5,989 nucleotides of DNA, taken from Blautia sp. Lineage in GTDB: Bacteria; Bacillota; Clostridia; Lachnospirales; Lachnospiraceae. The stretch's first letter is position 1. Each line of letters opens with the position of its first letter. The stretch lies in the NCBI GenBank assembly GCA_017420455.1, contig JAFOJB010000424.1:1-5989 (forward strand), given 5' to 3'. The notes under the pieces are model-generated. The model made no database searches. It had not been told where the DNA came from and worked only from the letters and a program-made list of their open reading frames with translations. This document shows, one piece after another, positions 1 to 5,410 of this stretch. The position numbers and the translations under genes were made by a program.

Positions 1-1831
1 GCGAGAAGGAAATAATGTATCCACTTCCCACTATATAGAAATACTCCCCGATATATAATCCTCTTACAAGGTTGGAATAGCTGTTGTCCTGCAGCTCATC
101 CTGATAGAAATCATAGATCATGGATCTTTCGATCTCCTGATCTGTCAGAGAATAAAGGAAATATCTGTTATCACAGAAAAATCCCAGAAGGTTTTTCTCC
201 GGAGCCGCGAAAACGGATTTATAGTTCTCGATGGCCGGGCAGTATGTGACTCCCGGCAGAACGGCTCTGGAAAGCTCCTTCATGTCTTCCATGACAGAGG
301 TGTCAAAAAGAGAAATCTTCAGCCCCGTGATGCCGCCGTAATTTACATCCGCTTCATAGCCGAACCCCACCATCCTTCCATTCCCGTAGGGATGCATATA
401 GGTGGAAAAACCGCTGACGACCAGCTCCCCTTTGATCTTCGGTTTTTTCGGATCTGAAAGGTCTACGGAGAATAAAGGATCCGTATTGCGGAATGTCACA
501 AAATAGGCAGTATCTCCGGTAAACCGGGCGGATTTGAGCTGTTCGTTCCTGGCAATCCCATTGATGGCTCCTACCTGCTGCAGTTCACTGTCGAATATGG
601 TCAGGGCATTCTTTCTGGTATATCCGTCGTAATACCCGAACACTTCTTCCATGATCATGGTAATGAGCCCGTCGGAAGACTGATAATAGTTTGACAGCAC
701 TCTGAGGTATCCATTGTACTCGTCAATACAGAAGGAATCTTTCACGCTTCCCTTCACAAAGCAGGAATACCTGCACTCGATCTCCCCGTCCTTATAATCC
801 TGACGGACGATCTCGGTGCGGTCCCTGTTCCAGTCCGCATTCAGGGAGTAGATGGAATTCCCGCTGACATACAGGCTGTTTCCTCCGGAAACAAGAACGT
901 CTGTATCAATGACATTTTCAGGGTCCTCCATGTTTACGGAAGAAACCACCAGGAGTTCACTGTCGTTTACGACTGCGGGAATCGCCATCTGATTGGCGGG
1001 AATCTCTTCTCCGTTTACCGTCGGGATAAAGGAGCTGTCCTCCATCGTCAATTCGATATCCGGATAATACTCGGAGAAAAGATAGACAATCCCATCCTTT
1101 TTCCTGGATTCCATATAATCCCCCTCCTGGTACACTGTTCCCAGAAGCACAGGCCTGGATCGGTCGGAAATATCATAGGTATAAAGAGAGGTATAAGCGC
1201 TCGTATACCGGTAAACCGCTTTGGTTTCCTTTTCATTATGGATCATGTCGCTGCTCACCAGAAGAAGCCGGTCCCCGTCCAGATAAAAATCCTGCACGGA
1301 ACGCGAATAGACCCTGCCGTCCGCTTTCAGACTGGTGCTGGAAATCTCGGTGAGGTCTCCCCCATCTGCCTTCACGATCACCAGCCGGTCATTGTTCTGT
1401 ACCGAATAAATATACTGTCCATCGGTTTTCACGATATCTGCTTCATCCACAGACTGATCCCGGGTATTGGTCTCTGAGTAGCCGGACTCTGCGGTTTCTG
1501 CGGCCGGCACGGAATCCTCCTTTGCGCTGGCGGATGCCTGAGGCATTGCCGCGGTATCTCCCATGGCGGACTCTTCTGCCGCATACATTGCGCCGTCTGT
1601 TTCATACTCCAGAACATCTTCCATCGCATAATCCACATATGGATAATAATGGGTGACTGTTTTCAGAGAATCATAGATTTCCTGATAGTCCTTTGCGTAA
1701 TGAACTTTTTTCTGTTTCTCCCTTGCCAGCCTTTTCAGCGGGGAATCCTCTGCAAAGACCGGTGTAACTCCTTGCAGGACCATGATTGCCGCAAGAAAAA
1801 AAACAACTGTTTTTCTGAATAAACCTTTCAT
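1..1831 (-). CDS. Secreted beta-propeller domain protein (C-terminus beyond window)
   Basis: The frame is open from an ATG at 1831 to the left edge, giving 610 codons with no stop. Residues 1-27 form a Sec signal peptide: Lys/Arg start, hydrophobic core FFLAAIMVL, likely cleavage after VFA. An Ala/Ser/Glu-rich linker (about 80-120) leads to SVDEADIVKTDG (127-138), the hallmark opening of the secreted beta-propeller family I associate with Pfam Beta_propel (PF09826). Further family-like stretches are SARFTGDTAYFVTFRNTDPL (434-453), the following SVDLSDPKKPKIKGEL, and FSTYMHPYGNGRMVGFGYEA (475-494). Family proteins usually end soon after the LYIGEYFYIVG motif seen at 592-602, so probably only a short tail is missing. 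No catalytic residues are recognisable and the biochemical role is unknown. There is no lipobox or sortase motif in the visible part. The family call is firm; any link with the upstream transporter is not shown. Confidence 0.9.
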   Translation of the reverse strand, partial: MKGLFRKTVVFFLAAIMVLQGVTPVFAEDSPLKRLAREKQKKVHYAKDYQEIYDSLKTVTHYYPYVDYAMEDVLEYETDGAMYAAEESAMGDTAAMPQASASAKEDSVPAAETAESGYSETNTRDQSVDEADIVKTDGQYIYSVQNNDRLVIVKADGGDLTEISSTSLKADGRVYSRSVQDFYLDGDRLLLVSSDMIHNEKETKAVYRYTSAYTSLYTYDISDRSRPVLLGTVYQEGDYMESRKKDGIVYLFSEYYPDIELTMEDSSFIPTVNGEEIPANQMAIPAVVNDSELLVVSSVNMEDPENVIDTDVLVSGGNSLYVSGNSIYSLNADWNRDRTEIVRQDYKDGEIECRYSCFVKGSVKDSFCIDEYNGYLRVLSNYYQSSDGLITMIMEEVFGYYDGYTRKNALTIFDSELQQVGAINGIARNEQLKSARFTGDTAYFVTFRNTDPLFSVDLSDPKKPKIKGELVVSGFSTYMHPYGNGRMVGFGYEADVNYGGITGLKISLFDTSVMEDMKELSRAVLPGVTYCPAIENYKSVFAAPEKNLLGFFCDNRYFLYSLTDQEIERSMIYDFYQDELQDNSYSNLVRGLYIGEYFYIVGSGYIISFS

Positions 1832-1836
1832 TTCTT

Positions 1837-1844
1837 CCTCCTTT
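1837..1844 (-). promoter_or_regulatory. Ribosome binding site of the beta-propeller gene
   Basis: The minus strand reads AAAGGAGG, five bases before the ATG at 1831. This near-perfect Shine-Dalgarno fixes the start, which is also directly followed by the signal peptide. Confidence 0.85.
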
Positions 1845-1940
1845 GCAGCAGACGCTGCCCTGTACCTTTGTTTTCGGGGTATCCGGGTCCTGGGAACTGT
1901 CCGCGGCACAGCTTCTCACCAGCCCTGTCATGATGGTTTC

Positions 1941-1949
1941 ACTATAACA
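1941..1949 (-). promoter_or_regulatory. Possible extended -10 promoter for the beta-propeller gene
   Basis: The minus strand reads TGTTATAGT: a TGn extension followed by TATAGT (5 of 6 matches to TATAAT). I find no good -35 hexamer at 16-18 bases upstream. Transcription from here would leave a leader of about 100 nt before the ATG at 1831. It lies downstream of the big palindrome at 1990-2054, so the gene could be transcribed separately from the transporter operon. The call is tentative because it rests on one hexamer. Confidence 0.4.
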
Positions 1950-1989
1950 TTCCGGGAGATGAATTCTGTAATCTGCAAAAGAGGTTATC

Positions 1990-2067
1990 GGGGACACAGG
2001 GGGACGGTCCTTTTGTGTTATTTGAACACAAAAGGACCGTCCCCCTGTGTCCCCCGTCCCCCTGTGT
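1990..2067. repeat. REP/BIME-like composite palindrome
   Basis: Bases 1990-2019 and 2025-2054 are exact reverse complements (30 bp) around the 5-nt loop ATTTG. Each arm holds a 25-bp unit (1994-2018 inverted, 2026-2050 direct) built as ACACA, then AAAGGACCGTCCCCC, then TGTGT, so each unit is itself a small palindrome around an asymmetric core. A truncated third copy, CCGTCCCCCTGTGT, follows at 2054-2067, 17 bp after the same string at 2037-2050. Head-to-head units plus a broken extra unit resemble bacterial interspersed mosaic elements. On the minus transcript, which runs from the ATPase gene toward the beta-propeller gene, no solid U-run follows the hairpin. It is therefore not a canonical terminator, though it could protect the 3' end or reduce read-through. 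Confidence 0.8.
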
Positions 2068-2099
2068 TCGCAGCCGGCGAGGCCGTGAAATGTAATACT

Positions 2100-2861
2100 T
2101 TATTCCCACTGCCGGAGCATTTTTCTCATCCAGCCGTGGACGTCCGTGGAGAAAGCGTATTCCAGATTGGCAGGAGCAAAAACCTCTTCTATCTTCCCCT
2201 TTGCCGTTACCTGTCCGTCTTTCAGAAGGATCCCGTCCGTTCCATAGGCTTTTGCCAGGCTCAGGTCGTGCACCACGGAGATGACGGCCCTGCCCTTCTC
2301 CTTCAGCCAGTTTCCCAGAAGCGCGAAGGTCTGCTGCTGGTAGACGAGGTCCAGGTGATTTGTGGGCTCGTCCAGGATCAGGATCCGGGGATTCTGGGCA
2401 AAAAGCTGGGCAAGAAAGACCCTCTGCAGCTCTCCGCCGGATAATTCCAGCACTGATTTCTCCGCCAGCGCTTCCATTCCTGTCATCTCCAGTGCTCTTT
2501 CGATCTGCTCCTCGCTCTCCCCGGTATCCCCATGGAAAAACCCTCTGGCATAGGCATATCTTCCCAGACGCACCACTTCCTTCACCTTAAACGAATACCC
2601 CACAAAATGGTTCTGCGCAAGTACGCCGATATTCTTCGCCAGCTCCATGGGACGGTATTTTCGGATATCCTTTCCCAGATAGCTGATCTTCCCATCGTAG
2701 GCGACGCCCTGGGAGATGGCGTTCACGATGGTGGATTTCCCGGCTCCGTTCGGCCCCACGATCATCAGCCACTGCCCTTCCTCCAGGGAGAAGGAGGCGT
2801 TTTTCAGAACATAGTAGTTTCTATAATGCACGGATACATCCGTGCATTCCAGCAGTTTCAT
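2100..2861 (-). CDS. ABC transporter ATP-binding protein, iron-siderophore/heme/corrinoid type
   Basis: This 253-residue ATPase powers the importer encoded with the two upstream genes and should sit as a dimer on the cytoplasmic face of the permease. All nucleotide-binding motifs are intact: Walker A GPNGAGKST (36-44), Q-loop Gln83, signature LSGGE (140-144), Walker B ILILDEP (160-166) with catalytic Glu165, D-loop NHLD (168-171) and switch His198 in SVVHDLS. The size and the ILDEPTNHLD motif fit the FecE/FhuC/BtuD group. The frame is open to an upstream ATG at 2966, but that adds 35 residues with no ABC character, while the ATG at 2861 has a TAAGGAGG site 8 bases before it, so 2861 is the start. 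A 116-bp gap with two hairpins separates it from the permease stop, which is wide for such an operon. Substrate is not determined by this subunit. Confidence 0.93.
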   Translation of the reverse strand: MKLLECTDVSVHYRNYYVLKNASFSLEEGQWLMIVGPNGAGKSTIVNAISQGVAYDGKISYLGKDIRKYRPMELAKNIGVLAQNHFVGYSFKVKEVVRLGRYAYARGFFHGDTGESEEQIERALEMTGMEALAEKSVLELSGGELQRVFLAQLFAQNPRILILDEPTNHLDLVYQQQTFALLGNWLKEKGRAVISVVHDLSLAKAYGTDGILLKDGQVTAKGKIEEVFAPANLEYAFSTDVHGWMRKMLRQWE

Positions 2862-2869
2862 GGCGCATT

Positions 2870-2877
2870 CCTCCTTA
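2870..2877 (-). promoter_or_regulatory. Ribosome binding site that sets the ATPase start
   Basis: The minus strand reads TAAGGAGG, ending 8 bases before the ATG at 2861. The longer frame start at 2966 has no comparable site, so this decides for the 253-residue protein. Confidence 0.85.
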
Positions 2878-2882
2878 GGATT

Positions 2883-2902
2883 GAGACAGTAATAACTGTC
2901 CC
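2883..2902 (-). other. Intercistronic hairpin before the ATPase ribosome binding site
   Basis: On the minus-strand RNA, GGGACAGU and ACUGUCUC form an 8-bp stem (one G-U pair) with a UAUU loop. It ends 5 bases before the TAAGGAGG of the ATPase gene. It could influence translation or stop 3' exonucleases. It has no U-run, so it is not a terminator. Confidence 0.55.
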
Positions 2903-2931
2903 GAATTGCCTGTCTTTTGTCCGATGGTACA

Positions 2932-2977
2932 CAGCAGAAATCATTTACATAACCCGCTATGAACATGATCTCTGCTG
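2932..2977 (-). other. Intercistronic hairpin directly after the permease stop
   Basis: On the minus-strand RNA, CAGCAGA pairs with UCUGCUG, followed by a G-U pair and AUCAU with AUGAU. This gives a continuous 13-bp stem with a 20-nt loop in which CAUA/UAUG can pair further. The stem begins at the base right after the permease TAA (2980-2978). No U-run follows, so an mRNA-stabilising or processing role is more likely than termination. The length and position make chance pairing unlikely. Confidence 0.6.
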
Positions 2978-4039
2978 TTATCGGGAGACAGTTCTGGACT
3001 GATAGTAGATATACACAAAAAGGATAGCTCCGATGAAGGAGGTCACCACTCCGATCGGCAGCTCCAGAGGACGCAGGATCACTCTGGCTGCCAGATCTGC
3101 CAGCATCAGGAACGTAGCTCCGGCGAAAACGGCGCCGGGAAGAAGCCGCTTATGATTCGGGCCGGTGAGCATCCGGACAATATGCGGCGTAACAAGACCT
3201 ACAAAACCGATGGAGCCTCCGATAGAAACACACACTCCAATGAGAACCGATACCGTGATCAGCACCACCAGCCGTACTCTCTGCACATTTACCCCGATAT
3301 GCCGGGCGTTATCCTCACCGATGGCAAAAGCGTTCAGCTCCCGGGCATGCCAGATAATGATTCCTGCGCAGAGGATCAGCGCTGCCAGAAGAACCAGGGC
3401 GTTCCCATAGCTGCTGCCGGCGAGGGATCCCATGGTCCAGAAGGTAATGCTTTTCACATGATCTCCCGCAAAGGTGATGACCAATGACAGAATGCTGGAA
3501 ATAAACATGGAAAAGATGATTCCGATCAGTATGATCGTATTCGTGGACAGAGAACAGTCCAGACGATAGGCCAGACTGAGGATCGCCACCAGAGACAGGA
3601 AGGCAAAAAGCATCGCCATGGCCATCGTCGCGGAAAAAGGCAGAAAAGGAAGCCTGATTTCGAACGCGATCGCTACAGCTGCCCCCAGTGAAGCCCCGGA
3701 GGAAACGCCAAGTGTCGAACCATCCGCCAGAGGATTCTTCAGAAGTCCCTGCATGGCTCCGCCGCACACGGAAAGCGCGGCCCCGGTCAGGGCGACGCAC
3801 AGTACTCTCGGAAGACGCACGGAAAGAATAATGGAAGAGGCGGCCCCCGGGGCGGCAGGCCTCCTCAATATGGCATTTCCGATAATTTTCAGTGTATCAG
3901 ATACAGGCACATTTACACTTCCCACGCAAACGCACAGGATTCCTGTAAGCAGCATGATTCCTGTAAACAGCAAATATACCGCCAGCCCGTATCCCTCTTT
4001 GGATGTGACTGTTTTTTCAGATTTCTTCATTTGTCTCAT
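2978..4039 (-). CDS. FecCD-family ABC transporter permease
   Basis: This 353-residue polytopic membrane protein forms, as a homodimer, the translocation channel of an importer for iron-siderophores, heme or corrinoids. Length and many hydrophobic segments match the FecC/FecD/BtuC family (about 330-350 residues, around ten membrane helices). Family-typical stretches are RLPRVL (75-80), GAALSVCGGAMQGLLKNPLA (86-105), LGVSSGASLGA (110-120), the cytoplasmic coupling region GGSIGFVGLVTPHIVR (274-289) that contacts the ATPase, and ELPIGVVTSFIGA (326-338) near the C-terminus. An in-frame ATG at 4111 would add 24 residues, but it lies inside a long RNA hairpin and has AAGG directly against it. The ATG at 4039 has AGGA at a 7-base spacing and is preferred; ATG 4030 lacks a site. 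Only one permease gene is present, which implies a homodimer. Substrate is unresolved. Confidence 0.93.
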   Translation of the reverse strand: MRQMKKSEKTVTSKEGYGLAVYLLFTGIMLLTGILCVCVGSVNVPVSDTLKIIGNAILRRPAAPGAASSIILSVRLPRVLCVALTGAALSVCGGAMQGLLKNPLADGSTLGVSSGASLGAAVAIAFEIRLPFLPFSATMAMAMLFAFLSLVAILSLAYRLDCSLSTNTIILIGIIFSMFISSILSLVITFAGDHVKSITFWTMGSLAGSSYGNALVLLAALILCAGIIIWHARELNAFAIGEDNARHIGVNVQRVRLVVLITVSVLIGVCVSIGGSIGFVGLVTPHIVRMLTGPNHKRLLPGAVFAGATFLMLADLAARVILRPLELPIGVVTSFIGAILFVYIYYQSRTVSR

Positions 4040-4046
4040 ACTCAGT

Positions 4047-4050
4047 TCCT
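4047..4050 (-). promoter_or_regulatory. Ribosome binding site of the permease gene
   Basis: The minus strand reads AGGA, 7 bases before the ATG at 4039. It is modest compared with the AGGAGG sites of the neighbouring genes. It begins two bases after the U-run of the hairpin at 4052-4128, so read-through and translation of the permease may be coupled to that structure. Confidence 0.6.
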
Positions 4051-4051
4051 G

Positions 4052-4128
4052 AAAAAGAGGCTGCCTTACGAATGCTTTAAGGAAACGCTTTGATATGTGT
4101 TTCCCCGGCATCCTTCGTGACAGCCTCT
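4052..4128 (-). terminator. Long terminator-like hairpin (attenuator) upstream of the permease
   Basis: On the minus-strand RNA, AGAGGCUG (4128-4121) pairs perfectly with CAGCCUCU (4063-4056). Inside it, ACG/CGU, GAUGC/GCAUU and GGGGAAAC/GUUUCCUU stack in order around a 12-nt loop (two G-U pairs in the last stem). The 3' arm runs straight into five U residues (4056-4052). This is the form of an intrinsic terminator, placed directly before the permease ribosome binding site, so it would cut transcription of the permease and ATPase genes unless read through. The inner wobbles are G-U only on the minus-strand RNA, which supports that direction. Alternatively it could be a small inverted-repeat mobile element with GAGGCTG ends; I see no target duplication. 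Confidence 0.65.
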
Positions 4129-4142
4129 CTGCCGCCGGCTGT
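4120..4142 (-). promoter_or_regulatory. Candidate antiterminator pairing
   Basis: On the minus-strand RNA, ACAGCC (4142-4137) can pair perfectly with GGCUGU (4125-4120) across an 11-nt loop. The second strand is part of the 5' arm of the terminator-like hairpin at 4052-4128, so the two folds exclude each other. Six base pairs can arise by chance, so this is a weak call. Confidence 0.3.
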
Positions 4143-4156
4143 TTTTACGTCGGCGG
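4132..4156 (-). other. GC-rich intercistronic hairpin
   Basis: CCGCCG and CGGCGG form a perfect 6-bp stem around a 13-nt loop containing UAAAAACAGC on the minus-strand RNA. It overlaps the candidate antiterminator at one base and holds most of its upstream strand in the loop, so it could compete with it. Confidence 0.45.
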
Positions 4157-4160
4157 GACA

Positions 4161-4292
4161 AACCTGTTTTCTCCTGCGCTGCAGTCCGCTCTGCAGCGGT
4201 AAGAAGTGGACCTGCTTCCTTTCTGCCGCAGTCCGCTCTGCGGTTTCCGGCAGATCCTGTTTTCCCTCTTGCCGCAGTCCATTCTGTGGTAC
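4161..4292 (-). repeat. Three imperfect 46-48 bp tandem units, each with a GGA-loop hairpin
   Basis: Three units are recognisable by CCTG starts at 4163, 4211 and 4256 (plus strand) and by hairpin loops at 4185, 4232 and 4278. On the minus-strand RNA the hairpins are a stem of 8 with loop AGCGGA (4198-4177), CCGCAG/CUGCGG with loop AGCGGA (4243-4226), and CCACAG/CUGCGG with loop AAUGGA and one A-C mismatch (4289-4272). Each hairpin is followed by a purine-rich stretch ending in CAGG, such as GGAAAACAGG or GGAAGCAGG. The units lie in the receptor-permease gap of the operon. The function is unknown; a protein-binding or mRNA-stability array is conceivable. No coding potential is apparent. Confidence 0.7.
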
Positions 4293-4298
4293 CCAGGG

Positions 4299-4328
4299 AA
4301 AATCTGTGAGGCGAATGCGCCTTACAGA
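4299..4328 (-). terminator. Terminator-like hairpin after the receptor gene
   Basis: On the minus-strand RNA, UCUGU and ACAGA, then AGGCG and CGCCU, form an 11-position stem with one A-C mismatch and a CAUU loop, followed by UUUU (4302-4299). It starts 13 bases after the receptor stop codon (4344-4342). The short U-run and the mismatch make a leaky terminator likely, which would lower transcription of permease and ATPase relative to the receptor. On the plus strand the mismatch would be a G-U pair, but no U-run follows there. Confidence 0.55.
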
Positions 4329-4341
4329 CCCTGCGCCTTAC
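4316..4341. repeat. Short direct repeat next to the receptor stop codon
   Basis: The 10-mer TGCGCCTTAC occurs at 4316-4325 and 4332-4341 (plus strand), offset by 16 bp. The second copy abuts the receptor stop codon. The first copy supplies one arm of the hairpin at 4299-4328. It may simply be a small local duplication. Confidence 0.5.
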
Positions 4342-5304
4342 TCAGGCTGCGTTTTCGCTCTCCTCTGCAGCGCCATAGACGAAATCATACAGCATTTTCG
4401 CGCCGTCTGCCAGCCTGGGAGCCGGTCTGGAAAGCTCATTGTCCTGCAGATTCAGGATCGCTTTATTCTGCACAGCCGTAACATTCTCCCAGCCTGTCCG
4501 GGAAAGGATTTCCTCCACCGGTGTGGGGCCTTCGCCGAAGTACATGGAAATTGTCACGATATAATCCGGATTTCTTTCCAGAACCTGTTCCTCAGAGATT
4601 TCTCCCCAGCCTGCGACATCGTCAAAAGCGTTCTTCAGGCCGATCAGCTCTGCGATCTCGTTCATAAAGGTACCGGTTCCTGCTGTCCAGAGCCCGTACT
4701 CGAGCGGAGAAACCTCGAAATACACGGTCTTCGGCTCATCGGATTTCTGCTCTTCGGCGCCTTTTGCGACTTCGTCAAACGTAGCCTTCATGCTTTCCGT
4801 AAGGGCTGCCGCCTCTTCATTTTTCCCCGTGAGTTCTCCGATGATAGAGATGGATGTATAGACTCCTTCAATATCCATGGCATCCGATACTACCACATGT
4901 ACACCGGCCTCCTCGAGGGCTGCGATCTGCTCTTCTGTCTGAGCCATGGTGCTCATAAGAAGCACCTGGGGCTCCAGGGCAATGATCTGCTCGATATTCG
5001 TATCGGCTCCGGACTGTACCGCAGGAATATCCAGAACCTCTGCCGGATAATCGCAGTACTCGCCTCTTCCTACCAGAAGGTCCCCGGCACCGAGCGCGTA
5101 CAGAACCTCACAGTCCGCAGCAGAAAGAGCGACGACTCTTTCCACCGGGCCATCCAGTGTAATCTCTCTTCCGGTCATATCTGTGATGGTGATGCCTGCG
5201 GCTTCCTCTGCCGGCGCTTCCTCCGCCAGGACAGAAACCGGTACAGAAATCACCATGGCTGCCGCCAGAAGTACAGAAACCAGTTTTCTCATTTTCATCT
5301 TCAT
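4342..5304 (-). CDS. ABC transporter substrate-binding protein (TroA-like helical-backbone fold)
   Basis: This 320-residue exported receptor binds the substrate outside the membrane and delivers it to the permease. Residues 1-27 are a signal peptide (hydrophobic VSVLLAAAMVISVPVSVLA), followed by an acidic linker AEEAPAEEAAG. Features of the Peripla_BP_2 family (FhuD/BtuF type) include ITDMTGREITL (40-50), PVERVVALSAADCEVLYALG (53-72), GEYCDYPAEV (81-90), NIEQIIALEPQVLL (103-116), GTGTFMNEIAELIGLKNAF (209-227) and the C-terminal RPAPRLADG (293-301). The YCDYP stretch resembles corrinoid receptors, a weak hint only; heme or siderophore is equally possible. The only cysteines are 65 and 83, so there is no lipobox, unusual for Gram-positive receptors. 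ATGs at 5304, 5298 and 5292 are in frame; the AAAGGAG site is 3 bases from the first and 9 from the second, so 5298 may be the true start. Confidence 0.92.
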   Translation of the reverse strand: MKMKMRKLVSVLLAAAMVISVPVSVLAEEAPAEEAAGITITDMTGREITLDGPVERVVALSAADCEVLYALGAGDLLVGRGEYCDYPAEVLDIPAVQSGADTNIEQIIALEPQVLLMSTMAQTEEQIAALEEAGVHVVVSDAMDIEGVYTSISIIGELTGKNEEAAALTESMKATFDEVAKGAEEQKSDEPKTVYFEVSPLEYGLWTAGTGTFMNEIAELIGLKNAFDDVAGWGEISEEQVLERNPDYIVTISMYFGEGPTPVEEILSRTGWENVTAVQNKAILNLQDNELSRPAPRLADGAKMLYDFVYGAAEESENAA

Positions 5305-5307
5305 GTT

Positions 5308-5314
5308 CTCCTTT
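5308..5314 (-). promoter_or_regulatory. Ribosome binding site of the receptor gene; start ambiguous
   Basis: The minus strand reads AAAGGAG. It lies 3 bases from the ATG at 5304 and 9 bases from the in-frame ATG at 5298. The second spacing is closer to normal, so the protein may begin two residues later than the longest frame. Confidence 0.75.
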
Positions 5315-5316
5315 CT

Positions 5317-5332
5317 CAGGGAAATCTCCCTG
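5317..5332 (-). other. Small leader hairpin before the receptor ribosome binding site
   Basis: CAGGGA and TCCCTG form a perfect 6-bp stem with a 4-nt loop in the predicted 5' leader, two bases upstream of the AAAGGAG site. It might stabilise the 5' end or act as a DNA operator half-site pair. It is short enough to be coincidental. Confidence 0.4.
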
Positions 5333-5367
5333 TGGTCATCATTAAATGGATTTTTCTACCTCAGCCC

Positions 5368-5396
5368 ATTTTAACAGAATTCCCGCTATTCTTCAA
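5368..5396 (-). promoter_or_regulatory. Sigma-A-type promoter for the transporter operon
   Basis: On the minus strand there is TTGAAG (5396-5391, 4 of 6 to TTGACA), a 17-bp spacer, and TAAAAT (5373-5368, 5 of 6 to TATAAT) preceded by TGT, an extended -10. Transcription would begin near 5361, giving a leader of about 57 nt before the receptor gene. It lies downstream of the TIM-barrel gene, so the transporter operon can be expressed independently of it. I recognise no clear Fur, DtxR or cobalamin-riboswitch element around it. Confidence 0.7.
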
Positions 5397-5410
5397 TCTA
5401 TGATTCCAGA

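Noticed and set aside
1671..1997. 108-codon minus-strand frame overlapping the start of the beta-propeller gene
   Set aside because: It is out of frame with the clear signal-peptide gene, begins next to the palindrome and shows no recognisable domain.
1990..2054. Intrinsic terminator of the transporter operon
   Set aside because: The stem is very strong, but on the transcribed strand it is followed by CGATAACCTCTTTT rather than a direct U-run, so it is recorded as a repeat; some termination there cannot be excluded.
1782..2444. 220-codon open frame on the plus strand
   Set aside because: It crosses the start of the beta-propeller gene, the palindrome and the end of the ATPase gene; it is explained as a shadow of these.
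2862..2966. 35-residue N-terminal extension of the ATPase from an ATG at 2966
   Set aside because: The residues have no ABC-family character, overlap the intercistronic hairpins, and the ATG at 2861 has a much better ribosome binding site.
4040..4111. 24-residue N-terminal extension of the permease from an ATG at 4111
   Set aside because: The ATG sits within the long terminator-like hairpin with AAGG directly against it; the ATG at 4039 has a properly spaced AGGA.
4161..4292. CRISPR array
   Set aside because: There are only three imperfect units, the spacers are themselves related to each other, and no cas genes are present.
4052..4341. Cobalamin or other known riboswitch in the receptor-permease gap
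   Set aside because: I looked for the conserved cobalamin-riboswitch strings and other familiar cores and did not recognise any; the region is better described as tandem hairpins plus terminator-like stems.
4090..5403. 437-codon open frame on the plus strand opposite the receptor gene
   Set aside because: It is antisense to the well-supported receptor gene and runs through the hairpin array; its cysteine-, arginine- and serine-rich composition matches no family I know, and I see no convincing ribosome binding site.
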